NCBI RefSeq assembly: GCF_013401995.1
Contig: NZ_JACBJI010000001.1
Location: 1 to 64,000 of the forward strand
Source: Flavobacterium agri
GTDB lineage: Bacteria; Bacteroidota; Bacteroidia; Flavobacteriales; Flavobacteriaceae
DNA length: 64,000 nucleotides
Direction of reading: 5' to 3'
Below the pieces are notes generated by a model. That model was not told where the DNA came from. It saw only the letters and a program-made list of their open reading frames with translations, and searched no databases. The translations under genes were made by a program, and so were the position numbers. Below, in pieces: positions 26,251-33,006 of the stretch. Within the stretch, counting starts at the first letter, position 1, and the number at the start of each line of letters is the position of its first letter.

Positions 26251-26286
26251 AGTGTTTTACATATTGGATAGCAGTGTTTCACATAT
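26251..26286. promoter_or_regulatory. Pair of 14-bp direct repeats, possible operator, in a 382-base gene-free gap
   Basis: AGTGTTTTACATAT (26251-26264) and AGTGTTTCACATAT (26273-26286) match in 13 of 14 positions, and their starts are 22 bases apart, about two turns of the helix. They lie in the gap 26054-26435 between two divergent genes. Such spacing is typical for dimeric regulators binding one face of DNA. The rest of the gap is AT-rich and shows no gene, tRNA or clear terminator. Confidence 0.35.
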
Positions 26287-26435
26287 GTTCCGTGTACGGA
26301 GAATATTCACACATCGACATGAATATACCCGCTACAGCTAATTTCAAAATGTTAATTAGGAATGTGTCCATCATGACTTTGGAAAAATTCCAATACTTTT
26401 ACCGACATAGGATTCACCGCGAAACGTGAGGATTG

Positions 26436-27803
26436 ATGAAAAAACACCAATACGCCATAGTCGACATCGAAACCACCGGGGGCAATGCTTCGGGCAGCCG
26501 CATTACCGAAATCGCGATCGTGATTCACGACGGTGTGCAGGTAATCGAAAAATGGGAAACATTGGTAAATCCGCAAAAAGAGATACCGTTGCCTATTTTT
26601 GCGCTCACCGGTATCAACAACGAAATGGTTAAGGACGCGCCCATTTTCGGCGACATCGCCCAAACGGTGTACGACTTGCTTTCCGACCGCATTTTCGTGG
26701 CTCATAACGTCAACTTCGATTATTCGTTCGTACGCCACCAATTGGAACAGGAAGGGTTCAGATGGACGGCGCGCAAACTGTGTACCGTTCGTGCCGCACG
26801 CAAAGTACGCCCCGGATTGGGTTCGTACAGCCTCGGAAACCTGTGCCGCGTTCTGGATATTTCGATAGAGAACCGACACCGCGCGGGTGGCGATGCCGAT
26901 GCGACCGTCGTATTGTTTTCGCGACTGCTCGAGTGGGACACCGAAGGCGAGATCGCCAAGATGCTCAAAAAGACTTCGCAAGACCAGCGATTGCCTCCTA
27001 ACTTGCCGCCTGAAGACTTTGAGCGCCTGCCCGAAAAACCGGGTGTGTATTATTTTTACGACCGTTCCAAAAAGGTGATTTACGTTGGCAAGGCCGTCAA
27101 CATCAAAAAGCGCGTGACGTCGCATTTCACGGGCCATAAGATCACGTCACAACGGCAACTTTTTCTGCGCGACATCCACGGCATCTCGTTCGAGACCTGT
27201 GGAAACGAACTCATGGCGTTGCTGCTCGAATGTGTCGAAATCAAAAAACTGTGGCCTACGTATAATAGAGCTTTAAAACGTTTCGAGCCCAAGTTCGGGC
27301 TTTTCGGATACGAGGCACGCAACGGTTACCATTACCTCGCGATTGGAAAAGTGGGCAAATACCAAACCTGTCTCGAGACTTTCAATTCCCAACACGAGGC
27401 TGTCAGGGCACTACTTGATCTTTCCGATCGCTTCCGCATCGACCAAAGGTTCTGTAAATACGGAAGCGTGATCGAAGGTGTGCCGTTTCCGAAAACCGAT
27501 AAGGAAAACCTTCCCGATGTGGAACAACACAACAAGAAAGTCACCGGCCTTATAGATTCCCTATCGACAGACAGGCAGAGCTTTGCCATTATAGACAAAG
27601 GCCGTAGCGAAGACGAACGCAGTTGTATCTGGGTAGAGGAAGGCCGTTTTTACGGAATGGGCTATATGGCTTCCGACATCACAATTACCGAACCTTCACA
27701 AGTAAAAGAACACGTCACGCCTTACAAAAGCAACCACTATATCATGCAGCTCGTCAATACATATGCAGGCAAATATTCAGGTAAGGTACTTTTAGACAGA
27801 TAA
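26436..27803 (+). CDS. DnaQ-like 3'-5' exonuclease fused to a GIY-YIG nuclease domain
   Basis: The ATG at 26436 is preferred to a TTG one codon before. The 455-residue protein has a DEDDh exonuclease domain (about residues 5-165): VDIETTGG, HNVNFDYSF and HRAGGDADAT hold the acidic and His residues. A GIY-YIG domain follows (about 195-275): KPGVYYFYDRSKKVIYVGKAVNIKKRV, quoted as the KPGVYYF and VIYVGKA motifs with the catalytic Arg after them. The C-terminal 180 residues have no clear family. This layout is found in Bacteroidota and Actinobacteria proteins related to the UvrC-like nuclease Cho. A role in DNA repair is likely; uvrA lies in the same window but is not linked to it. Confidence 0.88.
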   Translation: MKKHQYAIVDIETTGGNASGSRITEIAIVIHDGVQVIEKWETLVNPQKEIPLPIFALTGINNEMVKDAPIFGDIAQTVYDLLSDRIFVAHNVNFDYSFVRHQLEQEGFRWTARKLCTVRAARKVRPGLGSYSLGNLCRVLDISIENRHRAGGDADATVVLFSRLLEWDTEGEIAKMLKKTSQDQRLPPNLPPEDFERLPEKPGVYYFYDRSKKVIYVGKAVNIKKRVTSHFTGHKITSQRQLFLRDIHGISFETCGNELMALLLECVEIKKLWPTYNRALKRFEPKFGLFGYEARNGYHYLAIGKVGKYQTCLETFNSQHEAVRALLDLSDRFRIDQRFCKYGSVIEGVPFPKTDKENLPDVEQHNKKVTGLIDSLSTDRQSFAIIDKGRSEDERSCIWVEEGRFYGMGYMASDITITEPSQVKEHVTPYKSNHYIMQLVNTYAGKYSGKVLLDR

Positions 27804-27902
27804 TCAATGTATCGGTTACCTAAATTTTAAGCCCGTCCTAACACAACCCAACCCTATGTTTTCCTACCTTTAAGTGATCCTAAGTTAATGGATTGGGTGT
27901 GC

Positions 27903-27938
27903 GAAAGCCGGGATTTCCCTAAGTTCCGGCTTTCTTAC
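27903..27938 (+). terminator. Terminator after the exonuclease/GIY-YIG gene
   Basis: GAAAGCCGG (27903-27911) and CCGGCTTTC (27926-27934) form a perfect 9-base stem with a 14-base loop, followed by a weak T-rich tail. It lies between converging genes. Confidence 0.6.
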
Positions 27939-27953
27939 TTTGAAAGCCGAATT

Positions 27954-28646
27954 TCAGGCTTCTTTCGCGAGCCGTTCCTTTAGGATCGTAATGCCTTCGG
28001 TAGCGCTCGTTGAAATCACTTCAAGCCTGTGGCCGATTCCCGAAATACCTGCCGGTTTCGGGTCGATATAGAATACCGGGACGTCTGGCCGAGTATACGA
28101 AACGAGTCCGGCTGCCGGATACACTTGCAACGAAGTCCCGATCACCGCAAAAATATCGGCTTGGTCGGTCAAATGAACCGCTTCTTCCAAAGCCGGGACT
28201 TCCTCTCCGAACCATACGATATGAGGGCGTAGTTGAAAACCGTCGGGATCGGTATGGGTCGAATACAAATCATCTTCCCAATCGAGGATATGGTTCGGGT
28301 TGCCGATGCTGCGCACTTTCAAAAGCTCGCCATGCAGATGCAATACAGACGTACTTCCTCCTCTCTCGTGAAGGTTGTCGACATTTTGGGTGATGATATG
28401 CACCTCGAAATCCTTTTCCAATTCCGCTAATCCGGTATGGGCCGCATTAGGCCGTACTTCCTTGAGTTGGCGACGGCGTTGGTTGTAGAAATCCAAAACT
28501 AATTCGGGGTTTTTACGCCATCCTTCGGGCGAAGCGACTTCCATGACGTCGTGGCCTTCCCACAATCCGTCGGCATCGCGGAACGTCTTGATTCCTGATT
28601 CGGCCGAAATTCCGGCACCTGTGAGCACCACTAATTTTTTCTTCAT
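27954..28646 (-). CDS. Sirtuin (Sir2 family) NAD-dependent protein deacylase without zinc cysteines
   Basis: From ATG 28646 the protein has 230 residues. NAD-binding motifs are clear: LTGAGISAESGIKTFRD at the start, TQNVDNLHERGG in the middle, HLHGEL with the catalytic His, and IGTSLQVYPAAGL later. The pair Tyr-x-x-Arg (YNQR near residue 54) marks the SIRT5/CobB-like class that removes succinyl, malonyl or glutaryl groups from lysines. The four cysteines of the structural zinc site are absent; the protein has no Cys at all. A polar loop, RSIGNPNHILDWEDDL, takes the place of the zinc ribbon. The gene stands alone, with a repeat-rich region upstream. Confidence 0.92.
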   Translation of the reverse strand: MKKKLVVLTGAGISAESGIKTFRDADGLWEGHDVMEVASPEGWRKNPELVLDFYNQRRRQLKEVRPNAAHTGLAELEKDFEVHIITQNVDNLHERGGSTSVLHLHGELLKVRSIGNPNHILDWEDDLYSTHTDPDGFQLRPHIVWFGEEVPALEEAVHLTDQADIFAVIGTSLQVYPAAGLVSYTRPDVPVFYIDPKPAGISGIGHRLEVISTSATEGITILKERLAKEA

Positions 28647-28664
28647 GTTACTAAGATAGAGGTT

Positions 28665-28870
28665 AGCCACGAATTACGCGAATGCCGTTAATTCTGATGC
28701 AGTTGTTACTGTGTTTTTAGCCACAAATTACACGAATGACACAAATAATAATTCAATTGATCCGTGATATTCGTGACTTAAAATTGCAGTAAAATCAGAT
28801 AAAGATTAGTGATATTCGTGCAATTCGTGGCGTTAAAATAAATATCGGTTAATTAGCGCCATTCGTGGCC
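28665..28870. repeat. Cluster of short interspersed repeats (CACGAATT type)
   Basis: AGCCACGAATTACGCGAATG (28665-28684) and AGCCACAAATTACACGAATG (28719-28738) are direct copies with 17 of 20 matches. Inverted copies of the same core, such as ATATTCGTG and CAATTCGTGGC, follow up to 28870. Flavobacterium genomes often hold such families between genes. The 218-base gap contains nothing else that I can name. Confidence 0.7.
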
Positions 28871-28876
28871 CAAAAA

Positions 28877-29341
28877 CTACCTCGAGCTTACATCCGATTG
28901 CGAAACGTTCGAGCTTTCATTCTCGATTTTCCACGCGCCATCCACAAGTTTCCATTGCGTCAGATACGTTCCCGAAATCTTTTTCCCGTCTACACTCGCG
29001 ATCCAGATGCCTTTGTCGATCGCCACGGAATCGGTCACCGAAATGCTGTTCGATTTAAGGTCGACGAACCGGAAACCTTCGCTGTACAAAGTTTGGAAGT
29101 ACTTTTGGATGTTCGCGCTTCCGCAGATTTCGGCACTTGGCCCGGGTACCGAACAGGCCGATTCGAGATAAGTTGCTTTTACGGCGTCCATCTTGCCCGA
29201 ATTGAACGCTTGCAAGAAGTTGTCGTTGGCTTTCGCGAGCGCTTTTTCCACTTTGTTCTGTGCGAACCCCTGTGAGGTCGCAATAAAGAAAATCGCGATG
29301 GCCATCGCCACCGGCGTCGATAAGATCATAAGTTTTTTCAT
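28877..29341 (-). CDS. NTF2-like (DUF4440/SnoaL-type) domain part, readable alone as an exported protein
   Basis: Within the frameshifted gene an ATG at 29341 opens a 154-residue reading frame with MKKLMILSTPVAMAIAIFFI as a signal or membrane segment ending in GFAQ. The mature part has the cone-like NTF2 pattern: NDNFLQAFNSGKMDAVKATY near the start, then FQTLYSEGFRFVDLKSNSIS and YLTQWKLVDGAWKIENE at the end, as in DUF4440/SgcJ proteins. It may be translated separately, in which case it is a small exported protein. I think it is more likely the C-terminal half of the HTH fusion, because the frame is open for 60 further codons upstream. Confidence 0.5.
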   Translation of the reverse strand: MKKLMILSTPVAMAIAIFFIATSQGFAQNKVEKALAKANDNFLQAFNSGKMDAVKATYLESACSVPGPSAEICGSANIQKYFQTLYSEGFRFVDLKSNSISVTDSVAIDKGIWIASVDGKKISGTYLTQWKLVDGAWKIENESSNVSQSDVSSR

Positions 29342-29610
29342 GGTATTCGTTTTTAAGTTAAACAAGTCCGCCAGTCTGTCGCGAAATGTAAGTCGGTCTG
29401 TTTGGCTGGTCGAAGGACTACCCGTGTAAGCCTCTTGTCCCAAAGCGCTGAAAATGGTTTTCACCGTAAAGCTTCGGGTTCTACTTCTGCCGATTCTATG
29501 CGCTGTATGGTCCGGACAGTAACGTTGCACATCTCGGCGAGTTCGGCTTGGGTCAGTCCTTTTTCAATCCGCAAAGACGCGACCTTTTTTGCTAATGCTG
29601 GCTGTTTCAT
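28877..29610 (-). pseudogene. HTH regulator with membrane segment and NTF2-like domain, frameshifted
   Basis: An ORF from ATG 29610 encodes a helix-turn-helix domain: MKQPALAKKVASLRIEKGLT, then QAELAEMCNVTVRTIQRIES, ending at a stop at 29461 after only 49 residues. The family usually continues as EVxPRSFTVKTILAAL. This continuation (RTRSFTVKTIFSALG) is found in the next frame. One missing C in the CCC/GGG triplet at 29476-29478 explains the break: the extra base would give EVEPRSFTVKTIFSALG. That second frame stays open through LADLFNLKTNTMKK into the whole NTF2-like domain ending at 28877. The intact gene would encode about 244 residues: HTH, linker, one membrane helix and an extracytoplasmic NTF2-like sensor or enzyme domain. 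Confidence 0.75.
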
Positions 29611-29704
29611 AATACTCGGCAAAGTTTGGATGAACTTAAAAACAGGACAAAAATAATGATTGTCTTTCTGACGACATTCTCACGACAAGTTTATTCAGAA
29701 GGCT

Positions 29705-30064
29705 GTAGCAGTAACGAAGTTTGTTACTCCCCTTTACAAAATTGATTCTACCGGAGACACATTTTGCGCAGCGCGCAAGCAAAATGTCAATAAACACTTC
29801 CACTTAGTCGCGCCGTTAATCGCATAGGCGGGTGCCTGGCCGGCGAAGGTTCGGAAAAAAACGAAAAGCTGTTTGAGCGCAGCGAGTTCTTTTCGTTTCC
29901 GAACCTTGGGCGATGTCAGGTCGCGGTTGCGATTTGGCGCTACGCATTTTTGCTTCTTTTGTTGCGAAACAAATCGAAGACCAAGAGGAGACTTGACGCA
30001 TCACAAGACCTTCCGGGCCTGAAGATTCAGCGCAGCTAAAAGAAGGCCCGCTGCAGGCGAAATA
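29705..30064. repeat. Structured intergenic repeat, copy A, upstream of trmH
   Basis: This 360-base element in the gap 29611-30105 shares blocks with copy B at 30775-31053, in the same orientation. Blocks in order: CTTTACAAAATTG.TTCTACC, a hairpin with arms ACATTTTGC (29759-29767) and GCAAAATGT (29779-29787), a long hairpin with arms at 29846-29868 and 29889-29907 around the 20-base loop CTGTTTGAGCGCAGCGAGTT, then ATGTCAGGTCGC, CATTTTTGCTTCTTTTGTTG and AAAAGAAGGCCCGCTGCA. Copy A has about 70 extra bases before the last block. No gene was found in the gap. Confidence 0.85.
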
Positions 30065-30105
30065 TCACCGAATGCAAAGCATTTAAAAACTTTTATCTTT
30101 ATACC

Positions 30106-30768
30106 ATGATCGATCTCAAACTCTTAAATCATCTCGAATCCTTCTTAACAGATTCAAGAAAAGCCAAATTCCTCGACGTACTTTCGCGCCGCACGAATCA
30201 CTTCACCGTCGCGATGGAAGACGTCTACCAACTGCACAACACCAGCGCCGTGATGCGTTCCTGCGAGGTTTTCGGAATACAACAGCTTCATGTGATAGAG
30301 GAAAAATACGGTAAGAGCATCGACAAGGAAATCGCGATGGGAGCCGAAAAATGGGTCGACATCAACCGTTTCGCCAACATGCAGGATTGTATAGACGACC
30401 TGAAAGCCAAAGGATACAAGATCATCGCGACTACGCCGCATAATGACGATTGTACGCTCGAAGCATTCGACATCACGCAAAAATCGGCCATTTTCTTCGG
30501 AACGGAGCGCAACGGATTATCGCCCGAAGTCATCGCCCAAGCCGACGGTTTCCTAAAAATCCCGATGGTCGGATTCACGGAAAGTCTTAACATATCGGTC
30601 TCGGCTGCTATCATCCTGCAAAATTTGACCTCACGCCTCAGGAATTCCGACATCGACTGGAAGTTATCCGAAGCCGAAATCCTCGAAAAACGCCTCGACT
30701 GGGCGCGCAAATCCATCAAGGATATAAAACGCATCGAGTCCAGATTTCTCGAGACCCGATTGGAATAG
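30106..30768 (+). CDS. trmH: tRNA (guanosine-2'-O-)-methyltransferase TrmH
   Basis: A 220-residue SPOUT-class enzyme that methylates the ribose of guanosine 18 in tRNA using S-adenosylmethionine. The three SpoU motifs are present: HNTSAVMRSCEVFGIQQLHV near residue 44, AIFFGTERNGLSPEV near 127, and IPMVGFTESLNISVSAAIIL near 155. The last two form the knotted cofactor pocket. The N-terminal helix region (LDVLSRRTNHFTVAMEDVYQ) fits TrmH more than RlmB. The gene has structured repeats on both sides and no close partner. Confidence 0.92.
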   Translation: MIDLKLLNHLESFLTDSRKAKFLDVLSRRTNHFTVAMEDVYQLHNTSAVMRSCEVFGIQQLHVIEEKYGKSIDKEIAMGAEKWVDINRFANMQDCIDDLKAKGYKIIATTPHNDDCTLEAFDITQKSAIFFGTERNGLSPEVIAQADGFLKIPMVGFTESLNISVSAAIILQNLTSRLRNSDIDWKLSEAEILEKRLDWARKSIKDIKRIESRFLETRLE

Positions 30769-30774
30769 GAGGGA

Positions 30775-31053
30775 GTAGCAGTTAACAGCTTCCCTTTACA
30801 AAATTGGTTCTACCGGAGACACATTTTGCGCAGCGCGCAAGCAAAATGTCAATAAATACTTACGCTTTTCAGCGCCATGATCGCGCAGGCGGGCACCAGA
30901 CTTTCTGAAAATCCGAAGAAATGAAATACTGTTTGAGCGCAGCGAGTTTATTTCATTTCCGGATTGAGGAAATGTCAGGTCGCCTTAGCGGTCGCGCTAA
31001 AGGCATTTTTGCTTCTTTTGTTGCCAAACAAAAGAAGGCCCGCTGCAAGCGAC
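30775..31053. repeat. Structured intergenic repeat, copy B, downstream of trmH
   Basis: This copy keeps the same block order as copy A. Its long hairpin has arms 30910-30928 and 30949-30965 with quite different sequence from copy A but still complementary, and exactly the same 20-base loop at 30929-30948. A further perfect stem, CTTCTTTTGTT with AACAAAAGAAG, lies at 31012-31036. It fills nearly the whole 320-base gap between trmH and the YARHG lipoprotein gene. Confidence 0.85.
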
Positions 31054-31088
31054 GTCATTTTACAACACACGCTCACAGCCAGTGTATA

Positions 31089-31946
31089 TCAACGCCCAAA
31101 ATACTCATAATAATCCTCCGCATACTTCTCAAACCTCACCAACAACTTGATATTCTCCTTCTCAACCGCGGTAAGATCCTTCTCGACATCGGTAGAAACC
31201 GGTACGTACCAGTCGAAACGCGTAAAGAAACGGTTTTGGTTCTCGTTTTTGAAAATATATCCGTGGCGTGCGTAAATCGTGTTGCGCAACAATTGCAGAT
31301 CGGTTTTTTTGAGGTTTTTCAAATCGGATTCCTTGAATTTTTGGGTGGAAGCGTTAAGCACGTATGTAGCTTCGGTAGAAACCGGATACGACGGGCGTAT
31401 GTATTTTTTCCTCGAGGCTTTTTCCTTTTTCGGGTTGTCCCAATCGATAAAATTCACCGAATCGGTCATCACCTCGGCACGGTACTCGGGCTTTTTACGT
31501 TCCAACGGGAATTCTACAGCTGGCAGGTTGTCTTTGGGCGAGGCTTCGATAAATCCTTTGAGATTGCCGTTTTCGAACACAAGTTTTTGCTCGAGTTGTT
31601 TGCGCAGCTTGTCATTCCAGAATCGGAAGGTAAGCTCGAGACTGTTCTGATTCTCGGTCACTTTGCCGTGCACGTATTGCGATTTCCCATCTATGCTGCG
31701 GTTGCCGATCACGGTTTTGTGTTTGCTGTCGATCCTTGTAATGATATAGGTGACCGTGCGCGATGCGGATGCGTTTTGCTCATCGGGCAGTTTACCCGTC
31801 CATGCACCGTACAATTGCGTATAAGGGCTGTCGTCGTTTACTGTCGTCGCGTGGTTCAACGCGAGCAGTTTTTCGTTCTTTTCCGTTTCCTTTAGCGAGC
31901 ACGAGGCCGCCGAAACCAACAAGGCAAGCAAAACAAGTTTTTTCAT
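31089..31946 (-). CDS. YARHG domain lipoprotein
   Basis: A 285-residue protein with lipoprotein signal MKKLVLLALLVSAASCS. The C-terminal 85 residues hold the YARHG domain, named after its core motif: LRNTIYARHGYIFKN, followed by FTRFDWYVPVS and ENIKLLVRFEKYAEDYY. The middle part has repeated beta strands (TVTYIITRIDSKHKTVIGNR, LELTFRFWNDKLRKQLEQ). The YARHG domain is thought to act outside the cytoplasm, possibly binding peptidoglycan or another envelope part; this is not proven. Its start overlaps the stop of the DUF2306 gene (ATGA), so the two are cotranscribed. Confidence 0.88.
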   Translation of the reverse strand: MKKLVLLALLVSAASCSLKETEKNEKLLALNHATTVNDDSPYTQLYGAWTGKLPDEQNASASRTVTYIITRIDSKHKTVIGNRSIDGKSQYVHGKVTENQNSLELTFRFWNDKLRKQLEQKLVFENGNLKGFIEASPKDNLPAVEFPLERKKPEYRAEVMTDSVNFIDWDNPKKEKASRKKYIRPSYPVSTEATYVLNASTQKFKESDLKNLKKTDLQLLRNTIYARHGYIFKNENQNRFFTRFDWYVPVSTDVEKDLTAVEKENIKLLVRFEKYAEDYYEYFGR

Positions 31947-32587
31947 TTCCTAAGTTTTTTGGTTAACAGATATTCGGCAAGCAAAAGATTGGGGATCCAG
32001 CCCAGCCAGGCTACTATTTTATAGACATCCATCGGATTAGGTTCGAAAAAGAAAACGATCAGCACTTTCCACAGCCGCAACGTGATCGCCGAAAATGCGA
32101 GCGCGAAGCTTCTCCACATCCACTTTTTATGGTCGATGATCTCGCGTTTACGGATGCTTTCGACGCCTTTCCAAGTAAACCAAAACCATAGCGCGCCCAA
32201 AAGCACGAACGAGATCTTGGCCATGAGCCCGCCATTGGCATGGAAGCCGATATAAATCCCCGACGGTGCCGAAAGCAACAATACGACATAAGCGTAAAGA
32301 CGACCGTTGTAACGGTGTACTTGCGGGAATTTGTGCAGGATCCGCGAACTGAACTGCGTGAACCCGGCGAGCAAAACAAAAATGGAACTGTAGACGTGTA
32401 TATAGAAAATCGGCAGATATTCCGGGAAAGAAGTCACCTCATACTGCTTGATGCGCAAAAAAGCGATGTCCGCGTCGAACGGGATGTATTGCACTGTTAT
32501 GCGTATCATCAGGTAAAAGAAGACGGTAAACACCGACAACCAGAACCAAGGCGATAAAGCGGACAAAGTGAGTGATTTTCCGTTCAT
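31943..32587 (-). CDS. DUF2306 family integral membrane protein
   Basis: A 214-residue protein with six predicted membrane helices: the first at about residues 13-33, then pairs near 60-80, 98-118, 125-142, 160-178 and 190-205. Motifs typical of DUF2306 are HVYSSIFVLLAGFTQF, the HRYNGRLYAYVVLL region and RKREIIDHKKWMWRSFALAFSAI, with conserved His residues that might bind haem or metal. Function is unknown. It is the first gene of a two-gene operon with the YARHG lipoprotein. Confidence 0.85.
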   Translation of the reverse strand: MNGKSLTLSALSPWFWLSVFTVFFYLMIRITVQYIPFDADIAFLRIKQYEVTSFPEYLPIFYIHVYSSIFVLLAGFTQFSSRILHKFPQVHRYNGRLYAYVVLLLSAPSGIYIGFHANGGLMAKISFVLLGALWFWFTWKGVESIRKREIIDHKKWMWRSFALAFSAITLRLWKVLIVFFFEPNPMDVYKIVAWLGWIPNLLLAEYLLTKKLRK

Positions 32588-32661
32588 TTTAACGTAACGG
32601 AAGAAGTGTAGGAAATATTTTAACAGGAATAACGAAACCGGATTTAAAAATTAAGAAATCG

Positions 32662-32931
32662 CTAAAGGATTCCTTTTCCGTCATTCACGCTCTCAAAAAT
32701 GGTCAATAATAGAACCAAAAGCGACGTTCCAAGAAAGAAAACGCCAAGATAAGTGAGTTGTAGTTTTGGCCAGCCATTGCTTTTTTGCCTATCCAAAAAA
32801 CGCTTCGTCGCCGGAATGTTTTCGAGCAACAATAAAGTCAACAAACTCGTGACAGTGGTAAGTACCAGAAAGAAGAAAAGCAGCAGCAATACGGCAGATC
32901 CCGTAATCCCGGAAAGGAAAATGTTTGTCAT
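32662..32931 (-). CDS. Small membrane protein of unknown function
   Basis: An 89-residue protein with two strongly hydrophobic segments (VLLLLFFFLVLTTVTSLLTL near the start and YLGVFFLGTSLLVLLLTIFE near the end), separated by a basic loop (ATKRFLDRQKSNGWPK). The C-terminus is DGKGIL. No family is recognised. Codon use is like that of its neighbours, and the gene is separate from the DUF2306 operon by 74 bases, so it is probably real but unproven. Confidence 0.6.
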   Translation of the reverse strand: MTNIFLSGITGSAVLLLLFFFLVLTTVTSLLTLLLLENIPATKRFLDRQKSNGWPKLQLTYLGVFFLGTSLLVLLLTIFESVNDGKGIL

Positions 32932-32955
32932 GGCCAGCCTCGTTTGCGCAAACCT

Positions 32956-32985
32956 ATAAAAAAAGCCGCGATGTTTATCCGCGGC
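32956..32985 (-). terminator. Terminator after the carboxypeptidase-regulatory-like gene
   Basis: GCCGCG (32965-32970) and CGCGGC (32980-32985) form a stem; on the minus strand it is followed by TTTTTTT. It lies just after the stop at 33007. Confidence 0.78.
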
Positions 32986-33006
32986 CCGATATTCTATGGC
33001 AAGAAA

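Noticed and set aside
29816-30004. 62-codon minus-strand frame in the repeat region
   Set aside because: It lies fully in structured repeat copy A and covers both arms of the hairpin. Copy B does not keep the frame.
30921-31895. 324-codon open frame on the + strand
   Set aside because: It starts inside the structured repeat and then runs opposite the YARHG lipoprotein gene. Its content is explained by those features.
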